A stretch of DNA of 64,000 nt from assembly GCF_037975245.1 (NCBI RefSeq), contig NC_092566.1, positions 14,624,501 through 14,688,500 on the forward strand. Direction: 5' to 3'. This document shows positions 36,280 through 51,100 of the stretch, piece by piece. Source of the DNA: Apostichopus japonicus. Its lineage: Eukaryota; Echinodermata; Holothuroidea; Aspidochirotida; Stichopodidae. The first letter of the stretch is position 1, and each line of letters begins with the position of its first letter. The notes under the pieces were generated by a model, which was not told the DNA's origin, made no database searches, and was given only the letters and a program-made list of their open reading frames with translations. A program made the position numbers and the translations under genes.

Positions 36280-39200
36280 TAAGGGTCTCAAATATGTTAG
36301 ATTCAACATTTGTAAAACTCATCTGCATTTACAAGAAAATGAACATAGTAGTACACAAAGCCAAAACATAAAATGATCTCAAAGCAAATGCGGCTTGATG
36401 GTGTCATATTTAGACTTGATATCAAATATTTAAACGCCCACGTGTTTGAAGAAATAGGAATCCTGTATATTATCTCCAAAATTTTTTCTTAGCTATTCAG
36501 GAAAGTTTTTTATGATAATGATCTTCTTCAGTACAGATATGATCAAAATATGATGGTTGCAGGCTCTGTGTCCACTTCAAAAAGTATATTTGGATTCATA
36601 ACCATAAATTCGGAATGACTGATATGTGCTTTTGTCTCTTCAAATTTTTTATGAAGATGAACGAGATAAATTAAGGAAAAATTAACGAGAAAATATGAGA
36701 AATTAAATTAATGAATCATAAGTTGTTTGTTTTTTTGCTACGGATTATAAAATTTATGGAAAGCAACCTGACGTAATAAAGCACAAAACAGATAAACGTA
36801 ATCCCGATAAAATTATTTTCACGAAACGAAACGATTAACATTATACAAACATTTTCTAAAATAAATAAATCAATCAATTAATTAATTAATTAAATTTTTG
36901 CTTTTTCTTGTTACTTTGGTTTGCAGCTTTACGACTTTTCTTGGAATGTCATCCTATTAAAATTTCTACAAGATATAAATATTAACTCTACCAGAAGTTA
37001 TTGCACTTAAAACTCTATACTATAGCTAACAGTACATAAATGCCTGCAAAATGTATATTTAATTTTACTTTCATTACTATTCATTAAGCCTATACACATA
37101 TACAAATTTATTAACTTTCAATCCAAAGTAAGTTTCAGGTAGATTATCCTTAGGAGGGTTTCAGTGGTGGTACATAATACTCTCTGCCCTCCCCCTTACC
37201 CCCCTCCCCTCCTCCGCCCAACCCGCACACGGATGTGTAAGTATCCATAAAAATGTCTTGTATCGGAGGTATAGTTCATTTACCTTTGATGATGGGTAAA
37301 GACAATTCCTTTGACTGCACTGTAACAATGTATAATACAATGTCCTGCTAAGACACCCCTACCAATCCCACCACCTCAACCCCTCCCCCTCCCCCTTAAA
37401 CCAACAACGAAATAAGAATTCAACTGCAAAGATTTGAAAATGGAAAATGTAAATTGTAATATTTCCTTTTAATGTCATAGTTTAGTTTAAGAAGTTAAGA
37501 ATTCGGCATCAACACAGACTGGCTGCTAGCCGAATTGGTAATGCTGTAATACTGCTTTGTTTAAAAGAAAGGAGAAAGGGGGGGGGGGGTAAAGAGGGAG
37601 AGAGAGAATGGATGGTTTGTAACTGTCTCAATAGTGACGTCATCTTTCGTCCTTTATACGTACTTGTGGCGGCCGAATATCTTTTGGCACTAGATTCGCT
37701 AACAGAAATTGTGTCAGGATTTTGGCTATACTATGGACTATTTGGATAGCAAAATGTCCGATAGATAGATGGTATATAGAGTATGTACTTTGTGACGTCA
37801 TTCTTTGTGCATCATGACGTAATGAAGTGGTGCTTCCGCATTAAAAACGAATTCAAAGCTGTCGTCTGAGTTGAAAAGAACAGAAAAGCGAAGAAATGTT
37901 ATGTACATTGCTTATGTTACATTATTAGGGATACAATGTTAAGACCGAACTACATCATGTGCAATTTATTCCGTTGAAAACTTTGATGACAAAATTTGAT
38001 GAAATTTTGAATAAACAAAACAAAATTCCAGTCAGTTAGTTGTAACGTTATACGGATGTATCTTATAGTTTGTTTATTAAAAGAAACCGTTATGCATTCG
38101 CTCACCACTAAACTCAAATCCAAATTTAGTTAGTTCGATAGTCTCATGAACACAGTGAAGTCGCCATTTTGTTTAGGCCGTAAGCGAACCAAAGAATTTC
38201 ATGACGTTTATCATACAGACCTTTATAACCTATATTTTTGCACAAATTATATAAACAGTTTCTTTTATAAGTGTAGGAACTTCTTGCTCAAGTTGCATAG
38301 ATACGGCCTTTTGTTTCAAACAATTATTAGAAAGCCCCCACCCCCCCCCCACCTCTACAAACAAGTAGTATTTTATAACATTGCTAAATGATGATTCAAT
38401 TTGTTGCAGCATGTCAAAGTTCTTAACTTCCATAAAAGTAGAAAACTTTTGGTCGGGAAATGCCAAAGTTTTAATAGAATCAAATCCTATATCAAGGACC
38501 AAGTTTTACACAACAAAGAACTTACGTTTGTCAATTATCAATTTAATTAATCCGGCAGTTGGGTGAACTTTGGATTTTTTAAAATTAATTTTGATATCAG
38601 AAAGTCAAATAAAATTCATGATTTCAACAGAAAAAGGAAACCGATTCTGTGCAAATGCAACTATGAGAATTAAGTTTTGCTCCAAAATTGCAATGCCATG
38701 TTTGAATTGAAAAAAAATTTCATTCATTACTATGAAGAGATTCTTATAACGCAAGATAACGATTCTATAAATTATGCCAAACTTAAAAAAATAATAATAA
38801 GGATAAACTGTACCATCGAATGAAGTGACCTATACTTGATTGTCACGTTAGTCTGTATAGAATTATGTTCTTTTGCGACATGAACAATTCTTTTTCTTAT
38901 TCAAATTCCAGTTTTGTTATATCATCTAAAATGTAGTCAGAAACATGCTTTAAGAAAATGTAAAAGAGTCACTCCTACTCAAACTTAATATATTATGGAT
39001 CTTGCATTCCTGCTTAAAGAACCATTTCAATCTCGACTAAATTTACTACAATACTAAAACTCTACTTATCGCTGCAACCCTCTAATTATTTTTAATAATA
39101 AAAAATGAAACAAGATTTTTTGTGTATATTCTCCTTTTGTGATTCATTGAATTTGGAAGTTATGTCTTAATTTGTGGCCTTAATGAATTTTCCAAGTACA

Positions 39201-39945
39201 AGATAAAAATGCGTTAATTGAATTTTACTGGGTGCTTGCGATACGATCCACAAATGCGTCTGTACAACAACGTTTAATAATCCCGGCAATAATTCTAATC
39301 CTCATTGAAGGTGCTTCGTAGTACTTTTAAACCCCTTCTGATTACATATTTTACAAAAATTGTGATACCCATTTCTTGTCATTTTTGTGCGTGTTTATAT
39401 GATGTTTCCAAAACTCCAGGACAAAGTCCTTGTTGTTACTTTTGTTGATTCTCATGTCTTTCTCTTTTGTTGTTGTTTACATTTGGTAAAGTTAATAAAA
39501 AGTTCCCTTTTCTGAATAAGGAGGTAACATCTTCCTCAAATCAGTAATTAAAAATGTATAAAACGTATTCTTTTGTAGCATATAGTTTTATCGTTTGCAA
39601 CATTCCCTTACACAGTTTTAAACTATATGTCAGCTAACTTTCAATGTAAACCTATGATTGTATCACCAAACTGAACTGCAATTCCCAACACGCCATCTTT
39701 GTTTCAGTTTGAAGTTAGCTTGACATATCAACCACTTACAAATATCATCGAACTATACAGACAACCATGATTGACATTCCTTCTATACAGTCCCTTTCTA
39801 TTCAATGTAACGCATTTTCCAAGTTTTTTCCCAATTTATATATATTGTTTTGTTGTCTTGTCAAAATTAAAGTGACAGTTAGAATTATTATCGATGTTTT
39901 TTTTCTTTCTATTTGGCAAAATGTCGTCATAATGACGTCGGAGAA
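36280..39945. other. No gene recognised; 3' flank of ChAT
   Basis: AT-rich sequence. Around 36390-36500 resembles 44350-44457. Short ATTA arrays near 36880. The ChAT 3' UTR and polyadenylation site should lie here just below 39946, but no signal stands out. Confidence 0.4.
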
Positions 39946-40176
39946 TTAGCCTTCTTTGTAGATTTGGAAGTTGTTATTAGAACTATTACACAAATTGAAC
40001 ATATCCATCAAACTTTGCTTCAAGTGTGTCCGGAAGACGAAAGAATCAGTATCGGGATGACTCTTAAACGATGTTATGGCGAATAAGATGTAATCTTCGT
40101 GAGGGTTGTAAGCGGTGCCGTAACCGTCGGCAACGACCGGGCCGTAGCACATGAAAGTATCTAGCTTTGTTAGAAC
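39946..40176 (-). CDS. ChAT: ChAT exon j, last exon
   Basis: 76 codons plus TAA; acceptor [29 protein letters not shown] then [10 protein letters not shown]. The tail ends in a short Asn-rich stretch. Confidence 0.95.
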   Translation of the reverse strand, partial: VLTKLDTFMCYGPVVADGYGTAYNPHEDYILFAITSFKSHPDTDSFVFRTHLKQSLMDMFNLCNSSNNNFQIYKEG

Positions 40177-42081
40177 CTGTTGATGTAACAATAGGAGACA
40201 GAAAACAAAAGAACAATAAAATCAAAACAAAGGAATTCAACAATAGGGTATTGTATCGTTATCATGCTTTACTATACGTCACTGCAATAATTTTGAAATG
40301 TCGAAAGCAGACCTGAAGAGGTCAGGGGGCGGCGGTGATGGAGCTATAGCCCCGGGAGGTTGGCCGGGGTGCATGAAGGTGTATTTCACATTTTTAGAAA
40401 ATGGTTAAAAAACGTCCTAAATGTGGCGCTATGACATAATTGTCCCTGGAGATCGTCCTTGCTCTCGATGCCTCTGCTCGAAAACTCATCCACCAGGTAT
40501 TCTCACTCGCCAGTAATATAGGACCGTTACTACTGGTACACTATGGTATAGTGATGATATGACTATATCTGTATGACTATATCTATATATGGTGTATATG
40601 TATAGTACAATCAGGGAGTTCCATAACAACTCCCTGGTACAATTCAACGTATAATGACCATATATAACCACTACCAATGCTACCTGCGATAATAAGCAGT
40701 GACGTCAGAAGCCATAGAGGCCATAGAGACAATTATGTCAAGCAGTTCATGTTCATAAAAATGGGAAATGTATTATTCTCCATTCCATGTTAACGCTCAC
40801 AAGAGGTTACACCGTGCCTCGGGACTGTAGCTCCCTCCGACCGCCCCCTTCTTCTACAGTTTCACACGTAATTAACAATGGACATCTTGTTATGAGAGCC
40901 TATTTTATTATAAAAATAATCGCCTGAAAATAATTGAAAATATAAAACTGCCCCGGTGTTTGTTTTGCAAAGGAACCAAATACAATTAAATGAAAGTGGA
41001 TATGGGTTTAGGAATGATATCACGTATAAAACGTAATGTGCTTGAATTCTTCCTAAATTTGTATTCATATATATATATATATATACATTTTTATCATTAT
41101 TATAATTATAATGATTATTTTTCATTTCCGTCTATTAAGAATGGAATTTGCAAATGTTGCTGCTACAACCGGGGAATGTTTAACATTAATGCGACATTGA
41201 TTTAAAATAAACATTGCTCACTCTTATACAGTTTACAAAGATGGACGAGAAAACCCATGGGAATGTGTACAGACCCCCCCCCCTCAAAAACAAAGATAAT
41301 AATACATATATAGATGAAACGATGTTTGGCTTTGCGTCACCCGTAGCTGTGTCGCACACTAAACTGATAAACATAAATAGCGCCACACTAGGGAAAGACA
41401 TATTTTTGTATGACAAAAGACAGTTGGGGAAGTTGAATTTACTTTTTTAAAGTGTCCATGATGTTTCTTTTGTGGAAGAGTGACTTCATGCAATAAGAGC
41501 ACTATATCGGAGGATATATTTCGTTTTTGATGGAGTCATAAAACACCGAAGAGGTTTGTGCATAATTTACCCAAAAAATTGGACAACATCCCACCCCCAT
41601 CATCACTCCAAGGAAAAAAAGCGAACGAGTAAAATCACGATATTTTAACGAAGTTTATTGCCAAAGAGTGAAATATTATCTGCATGTTACTTGTTGCTGG
41701 AGAAATTTCAAGGATCCATACGTACTCATTGTTGAGTAAAATATTTGCCCAACTTTTTTAGTATATATAGCGTTGTAGCATTTCACTCCTATGGATAGCT
41801 ATATTCTACGTGGCGATTGCTCATTCTGGGCACTTTCAAAGAGTGCATTGCCTCTCCTTGCATTTAAATGTGCGGGCTTGATATGTAATTTCAAGCCCTA
41901 TTAAATGTATGGTTCTTATTTAACAACAGCCATATATGATACCATATCAGATGCGCTTTTTACGTAACCTAGCAATGCTAAAAGTCAAACTGCAATGAAA
42001 TAAAACCAAAACCAACCAACGCTGAACCCTAAACCAAAGCGAAAAATACCTCGCTCTCACTTATATCTTTGAATAACACTA

Positions 42082-42115
<34 letters not shown>

Positions 42116-45100
42116 TTTGAATTTTATATAGCGCTTTTCACCAGCGATAGGTCTCAAAGCGCTTTACAGACGTTATATTACCCCTGGTCAATGATAACCT
42201 GTCCCAGAGACAATCCCTCCAGTCGGCAGCAGTTATATACTGCGCCCAATGACAAGTTACCTCACAGGTACCCATTTAACCCCTGGGGGGAGAGAGGCAA
42301 GTGAGATAAGCATCTTGCCCAAGGACACAACGTAATGAACTAGGCAGGAATCGAACCAACAATCCTTGGATTACGAGTCCGACGCCTTAGCCAATTGGCC
42401 ACCACGCTCTCAAAGCGATACATGCGGAGAACCCGATCGTATTGTGTCATAAAGGCTATTGACCCCCTCCCCCTCCCCCACTGAAAAACAACGCCAGCCC
42501 CTGATAGGCGACGAAATCCTCCTCACTGACAACCTCAATATCAGAAGCATGCATGCACACTTTAGGACCTCTGCATAGTACTCACCTGACTCGTTGACAG
42601 ACGGAATTGGTTGCTTTCTATGAAGGATAAATCCGTGAAGATCTCTGGAGTAGGATCACCATGTTCACTATTGACCTCTCTCAGTCCAAGAAAATGACAG
42701 TCAAATCCATGGCCAAGAATTGTCTAATTGGATTTATTAAAGAAAGAGACAAATACAATAAAATTTAATATGATGTCTGCTCTAGTAATATGTACCCGAT
42801 ATGTGTGAAAGGAAACACAACGCTACCATCATTATTATTGGCTAATGTGATGCATAATAATTGTCATGCAAAACTTCCCCACACAGCTAAGAAAACAAAT
42901 TAATCCTTTTGGGGCATATCACATATTTTATCATCGAGCCCACATTTGTTTTATGCTTTAATTTTTAATTTTTTTTTTTTTGCATTACAACTTTTAATTT
43001 TCTGTATTAGATATGTGATATTTATAAATGCTGAATGTAACATATCGAGCCAGGTAACTTGACCTATTGGTGACGTCAGATTCAGCATCAACATTATTAA
43101 CATTTTACCTTGAAAATATGGAAAGAGAAACAGAGAAATTAAAATATCTTATATCCTAGTGGCACGGATTCAGAAACTGACAACTCCCAGACATGACTTT
43201 TTCAACTATAGGATATCTTCCAAACGGTGTAAAGCCAAATTAACCGAGGAAACGCCTGGGTTTGTGCCTAATTTAAATCAAGTTTGTAAAGAACACCTGT
43301 ATAGTTTAACATAATGTTTTTATTATTGTTAAAAATTGATATTTATAAAAATGATTAGAAGGAAAAAAAAGTTAAATTACCTGAATACAATTGTCCGTCT
43401 GAAATTCTATTGTCTCATGCAAAAGTTGCATTTTCTTTTCTATCTGAAAATTTGAAAGAAAATTCCATAATTTCAACTTTTTTGAATTGTTGTCCCGTTT
43501 CCTTTAAATTTGCTGTATAAATCTTCATGTTCAATTATAGTAGGCGTCTAAGTAAAACGAAGGTCTTAACATCAAGTGTGTTAACTTATCTTATTAACTA
43601 TTTAAGCAGATTTGCATTTAGAGATGATTTGATACTGATGACGTCATTCTCCTGCATTATATTTTACCAACTATAGAAGTATATATATATATATATATAT
43701 TTATTTATATACATTCACTATTCAATATTTCGAGCCGTGATGAATTGCGATTTAAGTGAGTTTTGATATCAGAAGCAATCTACATCAATCGTTATTTGAA
43801 TTATTAATCGACTCTTTGCTTACTGGAACTTCCTCCTCGGATACCATAGCTTTGGCAAAAGCCAAAGCCTCACACGAAGCCGATCGTATATTATCCACCC
43901 GACCAAGCTGAAATCGTCTCGTACTTGCACTTTCGTAAGTATGAGTTATTTTTCCGTACATTCTGAAAGGAAAGAAATAACCAAAAGTATGAAGTATATT
44001 TGAATTTAATAAATATTAAAGGAAATAGAAAATCTTCAAATGATAACGTGTGGTTGAGAATGGTACTTTCAAGCGCGTTTGAACTCATTTGAATTGACTG
44101 TTCTTTAACTTGGAGGGGGGGGGGGGGGGGGAGCAGGGTGTAAGAAATAAGTGGAAAAAGAAGTCATACTAACACTCGCATCTTTTTTTTTCTCTTTTAC
44201 CTAAACGTTTATAAAACATGAATACTAAAATTCTGCCTAAAAATGATAGCATAATTTCACAGAATGAGAATTCACTCTTTGAAATTTGTTCATGGTGAAT
44301 AGAAGTGCATTTTGTATATTTCATAAATACAAAAACCCATTGAAACAGGAAAACACATGTGGCTCGATGATGCAATATTTAGACTTGATCAAGTCCTCGT
44401 GTATGAAGGAGAATTAGTCAGTGGTATCTCCTAAATGGAATAACACTTTTCTTAGCCTTTTGGATTTGTTGTTCTATTGTTATCCTATTTATAAATTTCT
44501 CTGTAAATTTATACTGGAATAAAGAAATGAAAAAAGGTGTGTAATCTCTATCACATACAGCTATGATGATGGTTGGTTTGTATCTCCTTAAAATTAATTC
44601 GGTACCCGGTTATTGATGGACAGTTAAAGACACCGTAAGAATACTGTCATAAAGCTCATTAAAACAGACAATTAACGCGTACATATTTCATTAACCCTTT
44701 GAATGACTCAAGAGTTTTAAATAAATTGTATAAATAATTCCATTATGGACTTAAGACTATTCTGGATACCATATTTAAACAATAAAGCCTATACTTTTAA
44801 TTACTTGCTCTGACCATTAACTGGACGTTGATAATACATATTGTCGAGCTCACAGGGCAAGTCAATGAATCAATGAATCAATATGTCACGTATGGTCGCT
44901 AATATAGTATATACTATAACTAACACACTTAGCCTATCGCTTTGTTTCCATTCCACTGCGGAACGTCAATCAGTATTTCTTAACATAACAAAAGTGTTAC
45001 TTATCTACAATTGATTGCCTAATGTTTATTAATTTGTAAGCTGCGTTAAAATATATAGAACTGGGTTAGTTAGCTTACAAGACACCCATGGTTCACGAAG

Positions 45101-48100
45101 TAGGTCTGACAAGCTCACCTCAGTGTATTATCGTTTATTAGTTTTTCTTTTTGGAGAATAGGCTAATTTCTTCTGCATTATAGTTAGTGTCATCGTGATT
45201 AATGAGAGGTGTTTTAAAACAATTCTGAGGCGTTAAAGCGAGTCTGATCTTAAACCAAAGAGACGCATTTTGCTTTCTTAATTTGAGCAATGATACTATA
45301 TGTGCAGTTATTAAGGTATAGAAAAATTATAACTACTGAATTTGAATTGAAATTTGAACTGTTTTTGGTATCTTTATCGCGCTGTCTAATCTTCTCTTAG
45401 TGTATTAAATGGAACATGGATAATCAGGCGCGTAGCCAGGAATTTGCAAAGGGAGGGGCGAAAATGTAGGCAAATTATCAGAGCCGTAGATACGGCATTG
45501 TAAACTATCTAAGCGTAGCGCCACCATAAGTTGGCGCGAAACGTACAAGAAAATTTTGGCTGAAAATGCCTCCCAGATCGCTGGAAATGGCACGTCCCAG
45601 GCCTTGTAAGTTGCATCTTAGCATTTTCTCTTTTGAAATTACTAGCGATATCATAAAAACATTAAAAACAAATAAAAAAAATATGCTCGGGGGGGGGGGG
45701 AGGTTGCCCCCTCCGCCCCCCCCCCCCTTGGCTACGCGCCTGGGATAATTAGACGGTGCTTGCAAATTCTTTGGTCAAACGTAATAATTTTTGGGCTCAA
45801 TAATAAAAGAAAGTGGAGGAATAAAGCAAAACCACTACGTCGCAAATAAATGAAACAAGAAGCGCTTGCAAAGATGACCTTCGAAAGTGTGTTAGTGTGT
45901 TCGCAGTGCTAAATCGCTCCCAATATCAATCACTACCCCGTCCCATATCCTCTGCCAAATAAAGTCAGAAAAATGTTTCCTGTGTTTGTAGAAAATATGT
46001 TCTGCCTACCTCCAACCCCCCCCCCCCCCAGGAAGAATTGCACCGCCTTGCAATCTAAAAAAGTATAGCTACGCGCCTGGTATTAGTGACATGTGTTACT
46101 AGATAGATGGGAAAATGCATGATTTGAGAGCATACACTTTAAGCGAAGAACGAAGTATATAAAATATAACATCAGGAATAAAAAACTGAATTTCTTTAAG
46201 GCTTTGAATAGACATCGTATCATACAATGTGATTTCATATTATTCGGTCTTATAGGGGAAGATAATGTTTACTTTCTTGTCTTCATCCGAATTTTTAATA
46301 TAAGCTGTTTTTTATAGTAAGGGCGAAAGGAAAAAGACACATTTTTGTTTTTGTAAAAATATCTTTTATGGACTATAGTTTGGCACATGAAAGTATGAAG
46401 TAACCACGACGGTATAGTTATGTCTACATTGTCAAAGTTTGTCTATTTCTTGTTTGGTTGTGTCGCTGTTCAACTAGAGGGTTAAACCGACACGGGACTG
46501 TGTTTAGATTTTCAAGATATCTTGAATATACGATTCTAGACAGATCTCTTACATGTTGTCGTGCATGTATTTTGTTACCAAAGGGTTTATAGGAATCGAA
46601 ACGTCCTTGGATATTTATTACAGTTCAACTATACACAAGAGAGAAAAGAGCGGACACCTTTAAGAGAAATACATATTCAAGCAGCGGAATGTAGGTCTTC
46701 AGTGTTACTGTATTACTGGAAAGTTCGGCAGGCGGTGAGGCCGATTGCCGGCTTCGTGGCCAGCTTTGGCGGGGGGGGAGGAGGCGTGCTCCCATGCCTG
46801 CTTATGTGCCCAACCCCTCCCCAATTTGGGCCGAATACCGGCCTCCTGGCCAGCGTTGGGGGGGGGGGCGTGCTTCCATGCCTGCTAATGTGCCCCACCC
46901 CTCCCCAATTTGTGTCAGCACCACCGAAAGAAAACTTTTCAAGTTACCAAACACGTCTATTGTGCTCTTCCTTCAATTGTTTGAGACAATGTCGAAATAT
47001 GGTATACCAACTAACCATGACAAATTATTTTAAATTTCGTTTTTAAGATGTTCTAAACAATAACAGCCACCACCCCAAAACAACAACAACAACAAGAGTA
47101 AGAGAATAATTAAAACAATTGATGACTATAACTTACCGATAGTAAGTCAGCTGCAATGCGATTTGGATAAAGGCGTCTGGACTCATATTTTGGGATTTGG
47201 GGAAGTTTTTACCAAAGACGGTGAAACGTATTAATTTTAAATCCAGATCGTTGACGGATCTATGGTCAAGAAGAGTGAAAAGAAAACAAAGCAAAGGTGA
47301 ATGCCGCGGTATTGTCACAGACTACCCACAATACATCAAATTTATATATATGCCTTATCTGTTACGTGCGTACCAATAGGCCTATACTCTTAAACGGAAT
47401 TGAACAGAATATGTACTTTTACTTTTTATGTACTTTTAGTATGTACTTTTAGCAAAGCTTCTATATAGATACACATTAACGCATTGCTTAACGTTACAAA
47501 TTTATACAACCTTTAAGCCATCGGAGACACAAACATAAAAGTAAATCACGGAGACGTTTAATCGAAAATTAAATTGACATAATATTTTGAATTCTACTAA
47601 TTCAAATTTAAAGACTCGTATTTCTGATGAATAATTGTCATAAAAAATAATACAATACCAAAAAAAAAAAAAAAAATCTATGAAAATTTTATGAAAAATT
47701 ATGAAAATAATCTCGAAATTTCACGAAAATTCTGAAAAAAATTTGAACTTACTCATCTAGCGTTAGTGTTGCCCTCTGGATGTCGTCTATTGTATATGAC
47801 GTCAGCTTCCATCTCAATCGTCTTGGGTAAGGCAACTCGCATATCGATTGTGCTCTCGTCAATTTCCTCTTGTGTGTTTCTGAATCTCTGTGAAGCGAAG
47901 GAAAACAAAGCAGGGTTATCAAATGGTCCCGCTGTACCCTCCACCCCACCACCCACCCATCTCCGCCCCCACCCTCACTAGAGAGGGATGTCCGTTTCGG
48001 AATACCACTCAGAAAATTTGGTGGGTTTAAATTATTCAAAATGAGTCGTTAGAAGTACAAGATCTTATATTCTGTCCTTCTAAATGACATAGTTTGAGTA

Positions 48101-51100
48101 TAATTTACCAAAATTCTACTGTTAGATCTGCTCTTAATAACATAACTTAGTACGGTATACTTAAAAAAAAACACTTTTGTAAATATAGTTTACAGTCTGG
48201 TACGTAATAATATATTTTGCAACTGTTTGGAACGATTTTGTCCTCCACAATATTTCAACAACACCATTTCAATTGTTGTGACCTTTTCGACGGTGGATTT
48301 GGCAACGATATTTATTAGCAATATATCGACCCCCACCCCTGTCCCCATCAGGATCTTGGGATCCTAGCCCAGAAAAAAATCAATTCAAGTTTAGACGTAA
48401 TATGGCACAATCTGTGGCATATTAAGACAACAAAGTAGATTTATAAGTTAGGTCTACACGCAATGTTGAATGTTGCGCTATTAGCTACATTTATTTTCTT
48501 TCGTTGGGTTGGAAATGGAGTTTCACCCCCCCCCCCCCCCCAACAACACACACCCTGGTGGGTCCGCAAATGCCCATATCCCAAAAATCATTAAACACAT
48601 TTCCATCAATTTCCTGTACTTATGTAAATTAAACCATCTGAGTATATTTACCTCAACTTTAGTTTATAGGGTTCAAGGTAAACCTATACATAGCCTATAT
48701 ACGACAAACTGTCTCAAGAGACTTTTTAACCTCGATAAACCTAAATCAATTCTTGGGGGCATATTAAAGGGTTTTCATGCACATCCAATGTACTAAAATT
48801 CTTGATTAAATTTCCAATTTCGAAGAGTCGACAGGGGAACCTATGCCTTTTACAGAAAACGTTTTCTGTACTTGTATGTTTTTCTGACACTTTTTAAGAA
48901 AAGTCACCCAAGAAAGAACCTGGGCACGAAAAACCAAACAACCGAACGACTGATCAGCTCTCAACCCCAGTCCCTTGCATCGAGACTGTGACTATGTGAT
49001 CATCGTCGGGTGTGTATCACGGTTCCCCTAGAAGAGGAACATTAATGCTACGCATGATCTTATCCAAAAAGGCCGAGACTGTGTACAGTGCAAAGCAACC
49101 ATGTGCTTGAATTAGTTTCATTGAGAGTAACAACAAATTTGCCTATAATATTTAAGTTTTTACCTTTTTGCTCCCACTAGCTATATATACAAACACAACA
49201 CATATCACAGACTGGGCTAAAATAGCAGTTGTTACTTTCTTCTCAAATGATCCTTTACGATGTAAATTCTTTTACAGTTGTCGGAAAGATTTGCTATTTG
49301 TGACGCACTGCATGATGTTTAACAAAGCTACACTGAAAACTTAAATTGGTTCACCGACTAACAAAACGTTAGTCCATCTGGTGCCTCTCCCGACTAACAT
49401 AGCCTTAGTCAGTTGCTATACCGACTAATTTATTCCTTAGTCAGTTGGATTTCTTAGTCGGTCAGCTTAGTCCGTCAGCTTAGTCGATCAACAATTTTTT
49501 AGTCGGTAAATGTTTATTAGTCAGTTACATTAGTTGGTGACATTAGTCGGTCTTTACCGACTAATTTATATGAGCCACCGACTAGTTTATAGCAGGTTTT
49601 ACATTAGTCAGGATGGTGCCTCTCCCGACTAACCTTTCTTAGTCGATATCAACTGACTAGTTGCACTGACTAGATTCACTGAAAGAATTAAACCCGACTA
49701 GTTTCACTGACTAGTATCACTGAAAGAAAAGAGAGCAGAAGAAACACAAATAATGTGTACGTTGGCAGTATTTATTTCTGATAAAACTTCTGATGTCTAC
49801 AAAAGGCTGACTTTCAACAGATAGAGAAGAAATCACTGTAAATAAAATCTGAAAATCTGATTTTTTTTCCAACAAAGTTAAGACAAGTTAATGGATCAAA
49901 CATGAATCGCAAAAGTATAGCACTGCACAATAATGCAAAGTTGAGTCTTGGGCAAGGGTTCCTCATGACTTTCGTTTTAAAGTGGTACCCCAAATCGACA
50001 CCAGTTAAGTCTTCACGAACAAAGAGTGTTTCTCTTAACTACAAATGGCCTCCCACTTGTCTTCAGGAAGCCAAAATCTGCACCATTATTGACCTGTGAA
50101 CAGAAAATATGATATACGTGTAAGCACAGATACAGATATAGCACATGATAACTCACATTATCATAGACATACATTTACATTAAAATTTTATAACATATTG
50201 GGAGGTATACATTTAAATCTAGGTCCCTCAAATTATAAGCCAGGAATAGCAGCTTTACCAAATTATTATTAGCTTTGCACAGCATAACACCAAGTTATTT
50301 CTCAAAGCTTAATAATTATGTTAATCATGTTAATAATGATCCCAATAGACCGGGATCCCAGAGGGTTTGGTTAGCTGGGAAGGTAACCAATTGCCTTGTA
50401 CATCACAATGTTCACAGTGCATTCCTGTATATGAAACCAGACGACTGGCAAACCGACTGTGGTGGGTGTGGCTGGGAGAGCAATTTTAAAGTCACCTGAT
50501 AGCTAACCTAGAGCAGCTTTCATGGTAACACATCAAAGTAAGTACAATATGTCAGGTATGGCCCCAAGAGCAACAAATGGCCATTGCCAGTAATTATTGG
50601 TGGTGGGGTACCCCTGCCAGTGATCTATAATTGAGCCCTCAAGGCTGACCTAGGTCAGCTCATGAGGTAACCACTTGAAACCTGCTGGAAAATGTTGGTT
50701 AGGGCTTCAGATACAACTGATGGGCATTGCCAGTAATTTTTATTGGTGGGGTACCCCTGCCAGTAGACCCCCAAAATGCCCATCCCCCATTGACCTAGAT
50801 GAGCTCATGATGTAACCAGTTGAAAACTACTGGAAAATGGTATCACTTCATATGTAAGGGATGGGAATTTCCAGTAATTTATATTGGGGGGGGGGTACCC
50901 CTGCCAGTAGACCCCCAAAATGTCCATTCCCTCATTGACTTAGGTCAGCTCATGAGATAACCAGTTGAAAAATTACTGGAAAATGATAGGTATCACTTCA
51001 TATGTAAGGGATGGGCATTTCCAGTCATTTACATTGGTGGGGTAACCCTGTCAGTAGACCCCCAAAATGCCCATCCCCCATTGACCTAGATTAGCTCATG

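Noticed and set aside
40613-40635. Perfect hairpin AGGGAGTT/AACTCCCT resembling a bacterial terminator
   Set aside because: Animal intron context; short hairpins of this size occur by chance and no T-run or RNA gene accompanies it.
41640-41860. Second copy of the CACTCTA-type MITE
   Set aside because: Only scattered matches (CCCAACTTTTTTAGTA, CACTTTCAAAGAGTGC); ends could not be defined.
46561-47046. 161-codon plus frame
   Set aside because: It runs through a two-copy G-rich tandem repeat; no domain, and the gene here (ChAT) is on the other strand.
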